Part shown: positions 1 to 8,926 of the stretch, one piece after another
Position numbering within the stretch: position 1 is the stretch's first letter
How the letters are laid out: each line of letters starts with the position of its first letter
Assembly: GCF_002794355.1 (NCBI RefSeq)
Contig: NZ_PGOI01000002.1
Span: forward strand, 310,001 to 374,000
Direction of reading: 5' to 3'
Length of the DNA stretch: 64,000 nt
Source of the DNA: Pseudorhodobacter sp. MZDSW-24AT
GTDB taxonomy: Bacteria; Pseudomonadota; Alphaproteobacteria; Rhodobacterales; Rhodobacteraceae
The notes under the pieces: generated by a model
Seen by the model: only the letters and a program-made list of their open reading frames with translations
Databases searched by the model: none
What the model was told of the DNA's origin: nothing
Made by a program: the position numbers and the translations under genes

Positions 1-765
1 CGCAGCCGCGATCATCGCGGCACGGTCAAGGCAGATCACGCCCCCCGCCTGCCAGACGATGCCGCCCAACCCCGCCTCGGCCACCCGGGCCACGGTTTCG
101 GGGCCAAGGGTCGGCAGATCCACCCGCATATCCTGCCCGGGCTTCGGGGCCTTGTAGAAGATCCCGCGCGTGGCCACAGGCCGCAGCCCCGCCGGCAGCG
201 CCGCCACCCCGCGCAACAGCGCATCGGTGCCGGGCAAAGCCTCGACCCCAAGGCACAGGCCCTGCGCCACCACGCAGCCCTGCCCCACATCCACCGCGCC
301 CAAAGCCTGCACGATCTGCGCGGCCCGCGCGGCATCGGCCTCATCCTGCGGCGCGGGCGTGCCGCACAGCACACCTGCCCCCGGCACCAAATCCGGCGCA
401 ATCTCGGCGGTGCCCTGCACCGCAAAGCCCGCCTCTTCAAACAGCCCGATCACCGCGCGCAAGGTGGCATCATCACCTTGGGCCATCGCCGCCATCAAGC
501 GCGGCACCAATTGCGCCGTGCCTGCATCGAACAGCGCCGGGTCCAGCCTTGGCCGCTGCACCGCGCCCGCAAAAGTCACCGATGTGACCCCCGCATCCTC
601 CAGCGCGTGAAAGAACGGCACCAGACGCTCCACCCGGAACAGCTGATCCACCGCCAGCCCTTCGGGGTGAAAGCCGTCCAGCGCACAGACCAAAGGCGCC
701 TCCAGCGCACCCGCCACCGCAGCCGGCAAGCGGCCAGCCCCGGCGATGATCGCAGTCCGGCTCAT
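1..765 (-). CDS. lpxI: UDP-2,3-diacylglucosamine diphosphatase LpxI, 3' end cut by window edge
   Basis: LpxI hydrolyses UDP-2,3-diacylglucosamine to lipid X and UMP in lipid A synthesis at the inner membrane face; alphaproteobacteria use it in place of LpxH. The frame starts MSRTAIIAGAGRLP and stays open for all 255 codons to base 1. It carries the family segments VCALDGFHPE near the N-terminus and a region containing IFYKAPKPGQD followed by DLPTLGPETV and AGLGG near the C-terminus, which match LpxI. The ATG overlaps the lpxA stop as ATGA, so the two are translationally coupled. Only the last few residues should be missing. lpxB would be expected just beyond the edge. Identification is from motif memory and context. 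Confidence 0.9.
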   Translation of the reverse strand, partial: MSRTAIIAGAGRLPAAVAGALEAPLVCALDGFHPEGLAVDQLFRVERLVPFFHALEDAGVTSVTFAGAVQRPRLDPALFDAGTAQLVPRLMAAMAQGDDATLRAVIGLFEEAGFAVQGTAEIAPDLVPGAGVLCGTPAPQDEADAARAAQIVQALGAVDVGQGCVVAQGLCLGVEALPGTDALLRGVAALPAGLRPVATRGIFYKAPKPGQDMRVDLPTLGPETVARVAEAGLGGIVWQAGGVICLDRAAMIAAA

Positions 766-1559
766 TTCGGTGTCAGAAAGCTGCGGTCGCTGGCCGACAG
801 GATGAAATCGGTCATCTCGCGCACATGCGCGCTTTCCGTCTCATCCGCCAAACGCCGCGCCCGATCAAGGAAAGACCCTTCCCCCTGCGCCAGCATCTGA
901 TACCCGGCCCGCAGCGCGGTGATCTCGGCCCGCTCCACCCCGCGGCGCTTCAGCCCCACAAGGTTCAGCCCGTCCAGCACGCCGCGCGGCCCTTGCACCA
1001 AGCCATGCGGCAGCACATCATTCGTCACCATGGTGACCGCCCCGATGATCGCGCCGCGCCCCACGCGCACCCATTGATGCACGCCCGACAGGCCCCCCAC
1101 GATGACATCATCGCCAATCTGGCAATGCCCGGCAATCGCCGCCTGATTGGCCAGCACCACCCGGTTGCCCACCACCGCATCATGCCCGACATGGGCGCCG
1201 GTCATCAGCAGGCAATCGTCGCCCACCCGCGTGACGCCGCCACCGCCTTCGGTGCCGGTGTTCAGCGTCGCGCCTTCGCGAATCTTGCACCGCGCGCCCA
1301 CGATCAACCGCGTGCGCTCGCCCTTGAACTTCAGATCCTGCGGCACCTCGCCCACGCAGGCAAAGGAATAGATGACGGTGCCGTCCCCCACCTCGGTCCA
1401 GCCCGTCACCACGCCATGCGGCTTGACCACCACCCCGGCGCCCAAGCGCACCTCGGGTCCGATCACGGCAAAAGGCCCCACCTCGGCCCCGGCCCCGATC
1501 ACGGCCCCGGGTTCGACCACGGCCATCGGATGAATGCGGGCGCTCGGGTCAATGCTCAT
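762..1559 (-). CDS. lpxA: Acyl-ACP--UDP-N-acetylglucosamine O-acyltransferase LpxA
   Basis: LpxA transfers a 3-hydroxyacyl chain from ACP to UDP-GlcNAc, the first step of lipid A synthesis, as a cytoplasmic left-handed beta-helix trimer. The 265-residue product is full length (E. coli 262) and built of hexapeptide repeats from residue 5 to about 190. The catalytic region reads GAHVGHDAVVGN, with the general-base histidine at about 126 and its partner at 123. It is followed by a helical C-terminal domain containing LKRRGVERAEI. The gene lies 3 bp after fabZ and overlaps lpxI by 4 bp, the usual alphaproteobacterial order. Confidence 0.97.
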   Translation of the reverse strand: MSIDPSARIHPMAVVEPGAVIGAGAEVGPFAVIGPEVRLGAGVVVKPHGVVTGWTEVGDGTVIYSFACVGEVPQDLKFKGERTRLIVGARCKIREGATLNTGTEGGGGVTRVGDDCLLMTGAHVGHDAVVGNRVVLANQAAIAGHCQIGDDVIVGGLSGVHQWVRVGRGAIIGAVTMVTNDVLPHGLVQGPRGVLDGLNLVGLKRRGVERAEITALRAGYQMLAQGEGSFLDRARRLADETESAHVREMTDFILSASDRSFLTPK

Positions 1560-1562
1560 GCG

Positions 1563-2051
1563 TCAGGCCTTTTTCGGCACGTCGAACATCGCGGTGAACT
1601 CGGCCTCGCAGGCCAGCTCGTCGCCCACCATGGCGCGGCCTTCAAACTTCCACACCCGGCCGCCGCCGCGAAGGGCGCGCACATGCAGCTCCAGCACATC
1701 GCCCGGCACCACCTTGCGGCGGAATTTCACAGCATCAACGCCCATGAAAAACACATTCGCATTCTTGTCGACCAGATCCATCGACAAGCCTACCAGAATC
1801 CCGCTGGTTTGCGCCATGGCTTCGATGATCATCACACCCGGAAAAATCGGCGTGCCGGGAAAATGCCCCGTAAACTGCGGCTCGTTCATCGTCACGCATT
1901 TGATGCCGACGCAACTCTTGTTGATATGGATATCCACCACCTTGTCGACGAGCAGGAACGGATAGCGATGCGGCAGGATTCGCTGGATCAAGGCGATGTC
2001 TGCGCTCTGGCCCTCGGCGGCAGTCGCCGCATCCATTGAAGTCTCGGTCAT
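1563..2051 (-). CDS. fabZ: 3-hydroxyacyl-ACP dehydratase FabZ
   Basis: FabZ dehydrates 3-hydroxyacyl-ACP in fatty acid elongation and competes with LpxA for 3-hydroxyacyl-ACP, which explains their pairing. The 162-residue protein shows [13 protein letters not shown] at 26-38 and the hot-dog active site [21 protein letters not shown] split over 61-81, giving the catalytic histidine at 63 and glutamate at 77; the 14-residue spacing is canonical. The N-terminal 20 residues before LIQRILPHR are longer than in E. coli and look disordered. The stop is 3 bp before lpxA. Confidence 0.97.
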   Translation of the reverse strand: MTETSMDAATAAEGQSADIALIQRILPHRYPFLLVDKVVDIHINKSCVGIKCVTMNEPQFTGHFPGTPIFPGVMIIEAMAQTSGILVGLSMDLVDKNANVFFMGVDAVKFRRKVVPGDVLELHVRALRGGGRVWKFEGRAMVGDELACEAEFTAMFDVPKKA

Positions 2052-2146
2052 TCACGGTCCCCGTCTTTTCCTTGCGCGCGCGTGGCACGACTGTTCAGGC
2101 TTTGCTAACAATTGAAACGCGCCAGAGCAAGGCGCAGAGCATCCGC

Positions 2147-2812
2147 TCAGGGTTGCACCGGCGCAGGCTCAGGCGCCTGTGGCACCTGTTCGGGCACCGG
2201 CCCTTGCGCCTCGCCGCCCTCTGGCGGCAGCGGCAAGGCCGCCCCGTCGCCCAGTTCCGCATCCAGCCGGGCAATCGCCTGATCGGTAATATCGATGCGG
2301 TCAAAGCTCAGGATCACCGCCGAACGGTCGATGATCGCCACCGCCCCCAGATCCTGCATCAAGGCCCCCAGAACCGGCACCGCCAGTTCAAAGAAACGCT
2401 GCTGCTCGGTGTCGCGCATCCGCGTCACGCTGCGGCTCTTCACCTCTTGCGCCACCCGCAGATCTTCCACCTTGGTGTCGAAATCCCGCGCCAGCGTTCT
2501 GAACTGCTCGGGCGGCAGAGCGGCCCGCTGGTCGGTCAAAGACCGCTCTTCTGCCTCCAGCGCCGCTTCCAGCCGACGGTTCTCGGCGATCAACTCGGCC
2601 GAGGCCGCCTCGATCCGCGCCAGAATCGCCCGTCCCATCTGCGAGTCTTCGAACAACCGCTCGCGGTCCAGCATCACCACGGATGAAAACGTTCCCGAAG
2701 GCCCATCCGTCGGCGCGGGCGTGGTCACTTGCGCCGCAAGCGGGGTGGCCATCGCCACCGCAGCCGCCATCAGCGCACTGCGCAACCCCACCCCAGCACC
2801 GCCACCGCGCAT
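2147..2812 (-). CDS. skp: OmpH/Skp family periplasmic chaperone
   Basis: Skp-type proteins are periplasmic trimers that hold unfolded outer-membrane proteins before insertion by BamA. The 221-residue product has a signal peptide (hydrophobic ALMAAAVAMATPLAAQ, cleavage near residue 28). A short beta segment (SSVVMLDRERLFEDS) follows, then long charged helices rich in Glu, Arg and Gln (about 65-140), then a return segment (VAIIDRSAVILS), matching the OmpH fold. A proline/glutamate-rich tail (PEQVPQAPEPAPVQP) is unusual decoration. The start ATG overlaps the bamA stop as TGATG, so expression is coupled to BamA. The family call is firm; individual motif conservation in Skp is weak. Confidence 0.9.
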   Translation of the reverse strand: MRGGGAGVGLRSALMAAAVAMATPLAAQVTTPAPTDGPSGTFSSVVMLDRERLFEDSQMGRAILARIEAASAELIAENRRLEAALEAEERSLTDQRAALPPEQFRTLARDFDTKVEDLRVAQEVKSRSVTRMRDTEQQRFFELAVPVLGALMQDLGAVAIIDRSAVILSFDRIDITDQAIARLDAELGDGAALPLPPEGGEAQGPVPEQVPQAPEPAPVQP

Positions 2813-5196
2813 CAGAACCGCGTCGAAATCGTCAGGTCGAAGTTCTGTTCTTTGTCGTAGTCTTCTTTCTTCAACGCACGCGAGAAGTTAAAGCGCAGCG
2901 GACCGATCGGCGCATCCCACAGCACCGAAACGCCCACCGCCGCCCGCGGGTTGAAACCGGTGTCGATCGGCGCGCCCAAGGCATCCACCACATCGCCCTT
3001 CAAACCCCAGACCGAACCCACGTCGAGAAACGCCCCGCCGCTCAGCCCATATTCCTCGGGCAGGCCGATCGGGAAATCCGCCTCGAAACGGGCCACGGCA
3101 TAGAAGTTGCCGCCAAGCGCGTCCCCCGTCACAAGATCGCGCGGGCCGATGCCATTGCCTTCAAAGCCCCGCAGCTTGCCATTGCCGAAATAGCGCTCGG
3201 TCACCCGCGTGCTGTATCCGCTCAGCGGCGAAATCGCCCCGGCCTCGAAAATCGCGCGCAAGGTCACTTCCTCGCTCAGCACCTTGCGCTCGGCAAGCCC
3301 CTGAACTTCCGAGGAGATATACTTCGCATCGCCCCCCAGCCCGGCGAAATCCTGACTGAAGCGGAACACCACGCCCCGGTCCGGGCTCAGCCCACCCACG
3401 CGGGTGTCATAGCTATAGGTATAGCCCAAAGCCGAGGTGAACTCACCATCCCGCGCCGATTCTCTTCGCAGCGTCGGGTTGAGCTCTGTCTCCGGATCAA
3501 TCGATCCGTCGCCATCCACGTCACGCCCACGATAATTCTTGATCGTGTTCTTCGACAGCCCATAGCGCACTTCCAACCGGCTCAATTCCCCCACCGGGAA
3601 AGACAGCGCGGTGCGCAGCCCCACATTGGCGGTGTCATAGATCGCGTTCTTCTGGTTGGTCAGGTTGTAGAACGCCCCCAGCGACAACGACAGATCGCGC
3701 CCCAGAAACGCGGGCTCGGTGATCGAGATCGACGAACTGGTGTCATCCGACCCCGACGAGATCGCAACCGAAAACGCCTGCCCCCGGCCAAGGAAGTTCG
3801 ACTCCGAGAAGCCGATGTTGATGCCAACCCCGGCATCCACCCCATAGCTCGCGCCCAGCGACAAAGACCCGGTGGGCTGCTCTTCCACGTTCACATCCAC
3901 GATCACCTGATCGCTGGCCGAACCCGGGCGTGCATCCACCTGCGCATCCGAGAAGAAGCCAAGCGCCCGGATGCGCTCTGCCGATTGCCGCACTTCACGC
4001 GGGTTGAAGGGGTCGCCTTCAGCGCTGCGGAACTGCCGCCGGATCACCTGATCCAGCGTCGTCGTGTTGCCCTCGATGTCGATGCGCTCCACAAAGACCC
4101 GCTCGCCGCGCACCAGCGCGAATTGCAGATCCAGCGTGCCGTCGCGGTCATTGCGGGTGATGCGCGGATCGACCCGCACAAAATTCAAACCCTTGCGCAG
4201 CGCCAGATTTTCCATCCGCGCGATGGTGTTTTCCACCACCAGCGGCGAATAGGGCACGCCCGACCGCACGCGGCTCAGATCGCCGAACTCGGCCGCATCC
4301 ACCCCGTCCACTTCCGACACCGTGGTGATATTGCCAAAGCGGTACTGCCGCCCTTCGCGGATCGAAAAGCTCACAAAAACCGCGTCCCGCTCGCGCGAAA
4401 CCTCACCCGATGCGTCAGAGACCTGCACATCGACATAGCCGCGCGCCAAATAGAAATCGCGCAGCAATTGCTTGTCCAGCTCCAGCCGCTCGGCCACAAA
4501 GGTGTCGCGCTGGATAAGGTTGCGCAGCAGCCCGGCCTGCTTGGTCTGCAAGACCTGCCGCAGACGGCGGTCGCTGAAGGCGCGGTTGCCCACAAAGGAC
4601 AAACGCTCAATCTCGGTGACGCGGCCTTCGGTGATCTCGAAAGCCAGATCCACCCGCCCATTGCTGCGGCGGATCAACTTGGGCTCCACCGTCGCCGCAA
4701 TCCGGCCCCGCGCCTGATAGGCCTCGGCAATCGCGGCGGCATCGGCTTCGGCCATGCTGGGCGAATAGACCCGGCGCTGCTGCGAACTGATGATCTGCGC
4801 CAGATCCTCATCCTTGATGCGGCGGTTGCCTTCAAAGTTGATCACGTTGACAATCGGGTATTCCTGCACCCGGATCACCAGCTGCGCCCCGCGCGGCTCG
4901 ATCTCGACCGTCTCGAACAGGCCCGACCGCACCAAGCCCTGATAGGCGTCATTCAGCCCGGCCTGCGTCAGCGCCGTGCCGCGCCTGATTCCGGCAAAGC
5001 CAAGAATGGTGGCATTGTCGACCAGCTGATTGCCCTCGATCACCACCTGATTGAACGCATATTCCTGCGCAAAGGCGGGCATCAGGATCGACGCCGAAGC
5101 CGTTGCGGTGGAAAGGAAAAGCGCTGTCAGCAAACGCTTGCGCAAACGCGCCCCGTCACGCGAGGCTTTCGCCGCGGCACCCGCTGTATCGTGCAT
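2812..5196 (-). CDS. bamA: Outer membrane protein assembly factor BamA
   Basis: BamA inserts beta-barrel proteins into the outer membrane. The 794-residue product has a signal peptide ending near AFAQ (about residue 44), then five POTRA domains (from VVIEGNQLVDNATI to about residue 450). The C-terminal 16-strand barrel follows, including the GSVWGLKGD-type and PIGPLRFNFSRAL segments. The last residue is phenylalanine (DLTISTRF), the beta-signal recognised by BAM itself. The length is typical. It lies between the microprotein/rseP and skp in the same operon, so the protease, the assembly factor and its chaperone are co-transcribed. Confidence 0.97.
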   Translation of the reverse strand: MHDTAGAAAKASRDGARLRKRLLTALFLSTATASASILMPAFAQEYAFNQVVIEGNQLVDNATILGFAGIRRGTALTQAGLNDAYQGLVRSGLFETVEIEPRGAQLVIRVQEYPIVNVINFEGNRRIKDEDLAQIISSQQRRVYSPSMAEADAAAIAEAYQARGRIAATVEPKLIRRSNGRVDLAFEITEGRVTEIERLSFVGNRAFSDRRLRQVLQTKQAGLLRNLIQRDTFVAERLELDKQLLRDFYLARGYVDVQVSDASGEVSRERDAVFVSFSIREGRQYRFGNITTVSEVDGVDAAEFGDLSRVRSGVPYSPLVVENTIARMENLALRKGLNFVRVDPRITRNDRDGTLDLQFALVRGERVFVERIDIEGNTTTLDQVIRRQFRSAEGDPFNPREVRQSAERIRALGFFSDAQVDARPGSASDQVIVDVNVEEQPTGSLSLGASYGVDAGVGINIGFSESNFLGRGQAFSVAISSGSDDTSSSISITEPAFLGRDLSLSLGAFYNLTNQKNAIYDTANVGLRTALSFPVGELSRLEVRYGLSKNTIKNYRGRDVDGDGSIDPETELNPTLRRESARDGEFTSALGYTYSYDTRVGGLSPDRGVVFRFSQDFAGLGGDAKYISSEVQGLAERKVLSEEVTLRAIFEAGAISPLSGYSTRVTERYFGNGKLRGFEGNGIGPRDLVTGDALGGNFYAVARFEADFPIGLPEEYGLSGGAFLDVGSVWGLKGDVVDALGAPIDTGFNPRAAVGVSVLWDAPIGPLRFNFSRALKKEDYDKEQNFDLTISTRF

Positions 5197-5353
5197 GACA
5201 ACGCCCCATCTTCAACAATCTGTTGTGTCTTCACTAGCGGGAAGCACCGGAGTTGTCAAAGCGTTGCGGGCAGGATTTCTTCCTGTGTTGGCGGGGCGTT
5301 GCACCTGTGCAGCAACCGGCGGGGCATGGCCGGGTTTCGCGCGCGCGAAACGC

Positions 5354-5491
5354 TCAATAGCCCAGGATCACGCTTCCCAAAAACGCACCCGCCAGCAATC
5401 CCGCGACGACGGTGCCCAAGCTGAAAATCCGGTCCGCGTTCAGCCAGACCAGAAACGACAAACCACGATACCCTTGAACCACCAGCTTCAT
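5354..5491 (-). CDS. Small single-pass membrane protein (45 aa) between rseP and bamA
   Basis: A short frame starts ATG AAG CTG GTG and encodes 45 residues: a basic/aromatic N-terminal half (MKLVVQGYRGLSFLVWLNADR) with RIFSLGTVV leading into a strongly hydrophobic glycine/alanine-rich helix (VVAGLLAGAFLGSVILGY). A good ribosome binding site (GGGGAG, 8 bases upstream) precedes the ATG. It fills an otherwise unexplained gap in the operon, on the operon strand, 61 bp after rseP and 157 bp before bamA. I do not recognise a characterised family. A role with RseP or BamA is only suggested by position. It is short enough to be skipped by many gene finders. Confidence 0.7.
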   Translation of the reverse strand: MKLVVQGYRGLSFLVWLNADRIFSLGTVVAGLLAGAFLGSVILGY

Positions 5492-5552
5492 GGCGCACTC
5501 CCCGACTGAACGCCTTCGGGATAGGCAGGGAATGCGGCCCGATTATGACCCT

Positions 5553-6890
5553 TTAGGGGCAGAACAGATCATTGGTCAGCGCAAACACCATCAGCGACAG
5601 CAGGAGCGCCAGCCCCCCCATCATCATCACCTGCAAGGCCCGGTCCGAAGGCGGCTTGCCAGCCACCGCTTCATAGGCGTGAAACACCAGATGCCCGCCA
5701 TCCAGCACCGGGATCGGAAACAGGTTCATCAAACCCACCGCCACCGACAGCATTGCGATGAAAAAGATAAAGCTTTCCGCCCCTTGGCTCGCCGCCGCGC
5801 CCGAGCTTTCGGCAATCCCGATCGGCCCGCGCAGGTTGCAGCTGGAAATCGCGCCCGTCACCATATGATACAGGCCCGACAAAGACGTGGTGGCAATCGT
5901 CCATGTCTGGCGCGCGCCAATCTCCACCGCTTCCAGCGGGCCGGGCGTGCGCACCACCGGTTCAAAGCCGATGCCCCCCGTCAACCCGATCAGCCAGCGC
6001 GTCTCAAAGCCGCCGCCCTGCCGCGGAATGTCCATCCGCCGTGGCGTCAGCGTCGCCTCGAACACCTCGCCCCCGCGCCAGACCGTCAGCCGCAGATCCT
6101 GCCCGTCCGACTCTCCGACGATGCTGCGCAATTCGGAAAAGGCCGCAATCTCGGTGCCATCCACTGCAAGGATCACATCGCCCGCCCGCAGCCCGGCATC
6201 AAAGGCCGCCGTCTGCGGCTGCACGCCGCCTGCCAGCGGCGGAAAGGGATAAGGCCCGTCAAAGGCCACCCGCGCGCCCGCGCGCTCCACCACATAAGGC
6301 ACCGTCTCGGCCGGGCTCAGCCCCTCGGCCACCGCCACCAGCGCGGCCAGATCCGGCGTCGGCTGTCCTGCCAACTCCAGCACCCGGTCCCCCGCCTGCA
6401 AGGTCTGTCCTTCAAAGGGCAGCGCGGGCACCTGCCCCACCACCGCCTCTTCGGTCGCCACGCCGCGCACCAGCACCATGCCGGCAAAGATCACCAGCGC
6501 CATGGCAAAATTGAACGCAGGCCCCGCCGCCACTGTCAGCGCCCGCGCCCACAAGGGCGCACCATGCATGGTCCGCCGCCGCTCGGCGGCGGAAAGCCCG
6601 CTGATCGCCGCCCCATCCTTGCCCGAGGCCGCGTTGGAATCGCCTAGGAATTTCACGTAACCGCCAAAGGGCAGCGCCGCCACCTGCCAGCGCGTCCCCC
6701 GGCTGTCCACCCGCGAAAACAGGATCGGCCCAAAGCCAAGGCTGAACACCTCGGCATGAATGCCCGTCCAGCGTCCCACGATGTAATGGCCGTATTCATG
6801 CACCGCCACGATGATCGACAGCGCCACCACAAAGGCGATCACCGTCCAGACAAGGCCACCAAAGCTGGGAACAAGACCAATCAGATCCAA
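5553..6890 (-). CDS. rseP: RIP metalloprotease RseP (site-2 protease)
   Basis: RseP is an intramembrane zinc protease that cleaves anti-sigma factors and remnant signal peptides at the inner membrane. The 445-residue product has the first membrane helix carrying the zinc motif HEYGH at 31-35. A periplasmic PDZ region follows (around GLRAGDVILAVDGTEI). The distal motif NLFPIPVLDGG contains the third zinc ligand, aspartate about 397, in the C-terminal membrane part. The start is TTG with AGGA six bases upstream; no better ATG lies nearby in frame. It sits between dxr and the microprotein/bamA, the conserved order. Confidence 0.95.
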   Translation of the reverse strand: MDLIGLVPSFGGLVWTVIAFVVALSIIVAVHEYGHYIVGRWTGIHAEVFSLGFGPILFSRVDSRGTRWQVAALPFGGYVKFLGDSNAASGKDGAAISGLSAAERRRTMHGAPLWARALTVAAGPAFNFAMALVIFAGMVLVRGVATEEAVVGQVPALPFEGQTLQAGDRVLELAGQPTPDLAALVAVAEGLSPAETVPYVVERAGARVAFDGPYPFPPLAGGVQPQTAAFDAGLRAGDVILAVDGTEIAAFSELRSIVGESDGQDLRLTVWRGGEVFEATLTPRRMDIPRQGGGFETRWLIGLTGGIGFEPVVRTPGPLEAVEIGARQTWTIATTSLSGLYHMVTGAISSCNLRGPIGIAESSGAAASQGAESFIFFIAMLSVAVGLMNLFPIPVLDGGHLVFHAYEAVAGKPPSDRALQVMMMGGLALLLSLMVFALTNDLFCP

Positions 6891-6935
6891 GGGCTATCCT
6901 TCGTGTCACCGCCCCGCGGGGCATGGGTTGCAGTC

Positions 6936-8120
6936 TCAGCGCCGCGCCGCAAGCGCAGTGGCGGCCTCACCGGCCCGCACGCGCGCAAGATGGTCTGCGC
7001 CAAGGATGTCCTCAAGGGTCATCGCGTCGCTTTCAAGGCACATCTCCGGCATTACCCGGGCAAGCGTGTCTTCCACCACCCCCGCCATGTCCATGAACCC
7101 GATGCGCCCCTCCAGAAAGCGGTCCAGCGCAATCTCTTTGCTGGCATTGAACACCGCCCCCGCCAGCCCGCGCTGCGCCATCACCGCGCGGCACAGCCGC
7201 AGCGCCGGATAGCGCGCCAGATCCGGCGCCCGAAAGCTCAGCGTGGCGATCTGCGCCAGATCCAGCCGCGCCACCGGCAGCGGCGCGCGCTGGGGCCAGT
7301 TCAGCGCATAGCCGATGGAATGGCGCATGTCAGGCGCGCCCAGATGCGCCATGATCGCGCCATCCTGATATCCCACCAGCGAATGGATCAGGCTTTCGGG
7401 GTGGATGATCACCTCGATCTGATCGGGGTCCACGCCGAAAAACTCGCGCGTTTCAATCACTTCCAGCGCCTTGTTGAACATCGACGCCGAATCGATGGTG
7501 ATGCGCTGCCCCATCGCCCAATTCGGATGCGCCAAGGCCTCAGCCACCGTGGCCCGCGCCAGCTGCTCCAGCGGCCAGTCGCGCAAAGCGCCCCCTGACG
7601 CCGTCAGGATGATCCGCTCGACCGCGCCGATGTCTTCGCCCACCAGCGCCTGAAAGATCGCCGAATGCTCCGAATCCACCGGCAGGATGCGCGCGCCATG
7701 CGCGGCGGCGGTGGCCATCAACAGCGGCCCCGCCGTGACCAGACTTTCCTTGTTCGCCAGCGCAAGGCATCCCCCGTGGCGCAGCGCGCGCAACCCCGGC
7801 ACCAGCCCCGCCGCGCCCACGATGGCGCTCATCACCCAATCGGCGGGGCGGTCGGCGGCTTCGGCAATCGCCGCGTCTCCTGCTGCCACCGCAATCCCGC
7901 TGCCCGCCAGCGCCGCGCGCAAGGCGGGCAGGCAGCTTTCATCCGCGCAAACCGCCACCTCGGCCCGCAAGGTCCGCGCCATCTCGGCCAGCCGCGCCAC
8001 ATTGCGCCCGCCCGTCAGCGCCACGGTGCGAAAGGCCGCAGGCCCGCCCGCCCGGCAGATCAGGTCATAGGTGCTTTCCCCCACCGATCCGGTGGCGCCA
8101 AAGATCGAGATGCTGCGCAT
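6936..8120 (-). CDS. dxr: 1-deoxy-D-xylulose-5-phosphate reductoisomerase
   Basis: Dxr converts DXP to MEP with NADPH, the committed step of non-mevalonate isoprenoid synthesis. The 394-residue cytoplasmic protein opens with the dinucleotide-binding segment SIFGATGSVGESTYDL. It contains LANKESLVTAG and the metal/substrate segment LPVDSEHSAIFQ, then the flexible loop region around SGGALRDWP and HPNWAMGQRITIDSASMFNK, all typical. It is separated from cdsA by 5 bp and from rseP by 45 bp. Its product feeds UppS, encoded upstream in the same operon. Confidence 0.97.
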   Translation of the reverse strand: MRSISIFGATGSVGESTYDLICRAGGPAAFRTVALTGGRNVARLAEMARTLRAEVAVCADESCLPALRAALAGSGIAVAAGDAAIAEAADRPADWVMSAIVGAAGLVPGLRALRHGGCLALANKESLVTAGPLLMATAAAHGARILPVDSEHSAIFQALVGEDIGAVERIILTASGGALRDWPLEQLARATVAEALAHPNWAMGQRITIDSASMFNKALEVIETREFFGVDPDQIEVIIHPESLIHSLVGYQDGAIMAHLGAPDMRHSIGYALNWPQRAPLPVARLDLAQIATLSFRAPDLARYPALRLCRAVMAQRGLAGAVFNASKEIALDRFLEGRIGFMDMAGVVEDTLARVMPEMCLESDAMTLEDILGADHLARVRAGEAATALAARR

Positions 8121-8125
8121 GATCC

Positions 8126-8926
8126 TTATCCCCCCAGCGGCGCGGGCATCGGCAAAGAGGTGAACAGCCCCAGCAGCATGATCAGCACCACCGCCCCGAT
8201 CATCGCGTCAAACCGGTCCAGAAAACCACCATGGCCGGGGATCAGGCTGGAACTGTCCTTCACCCCCGACCGCCGCTTGATCCAGCTTTCGGCAATATCG
8301 CCCAATTGCCCGGCAAAGGCCACGAACGGCGCCAGCACCACCGCAAGCCAAGGCGCATAGCCCGCCGCCACGAAGATCAGCGACACGACAACCGCCCCAA
8401 CCCAGCCCGCCACGGTGCCGGACCACGTCTTTTTCGGGCTGATCGCGGGCCAGAACTTCGGCCCGCCCATGATCCGCCCCACGAAATAGCCCATCACATC
8501 CGACACGATCACGATGGTCACGATCCACAGGATCGCCGGAACCCCGGGCCCGCGCAGCTCGATCAGCCCATAGCCCGCCACCATGATCGCAATGCCGTAC
8601 AGCGTGGCAATCCGCCGGTCCCGCCGCGGGGTCAGCGCCAACGCCAGCCCCGGCAAGATCAAGAGCGTGCTGGCCAGATCATCGCGAAACAGCTCCGCCC
8701 CGGCCAGACAGGCCGCCGCCAGCAGACCCATCGCCACCGGCGTGCGCTTGCGCTCGGGCGCGGTCATATTGGCCAGTTCCCAATACATCACCCCGGTCAG
8801 CGCGATCACCAGCACTGAAAAAGGCAAGCCCCCCAGCCACAGCTCGCCCGCGCCCACCGCCAGCATGAAGGCCGCCGAAATCGCGCGCTTCTTCAAATCT
8901 CCCCAACGGGCAATCGCCTCGGTCAT
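8126..8926 (-). CDS. cdsA: Phosphatidate cytidylyltransferase CdsA
   Basis: CdsA makes CDP-diacylglycerol from phosphatidic acid and CTP at the inner membrane, the branch point of phospholipid synthesis. The 266-residue protein has about seven to eight membrane helices. The C-terminal CdsA signature reads SPKKTWSGTVAGW, then GQLGDIAESWIKRRSGVKD and PGHGGFLDRFD. I take the start MTEAIARWGDLKK because its ATG overlaps the uppS stop as ATGA; an upstream in-frame extension would run into uppS and is not needed. Confidence 0.95.
   Translation of the reverse strand: MTEAIARWGDLKKRAISAAFMLAVGAGELWLGGLPFSVLVIALTGVMYWELANMTAPERKRTPVAMGLLAAACLAGAELFRDDLASTLLILPGLALALTPRRDRRIATLYGIAIMVAGYGLIELRGPGVPAILWIVTIVIVSDVMGYFVGRIMGGPKFWPAISPKKTWSGTVAGWVGAVVVSLIFVAAGYAPWLAVVLAPFVAFAGQLGDIAESWIKRRSGVKDSSSLIPGHGGFLDRFDAMIGAVVLIMLLGLFTSLPMPAPLGG

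Noticed and set aside
2683-5424. A 913-codon open frame on the plus strand opposite bamA and skp
   Set aside because: It lies antisense to two firmly identified genes, and its His/Arg/Gln-rich product resembles no family; long antisense frames are expected in GC-rich DNA with strong third-position bias.
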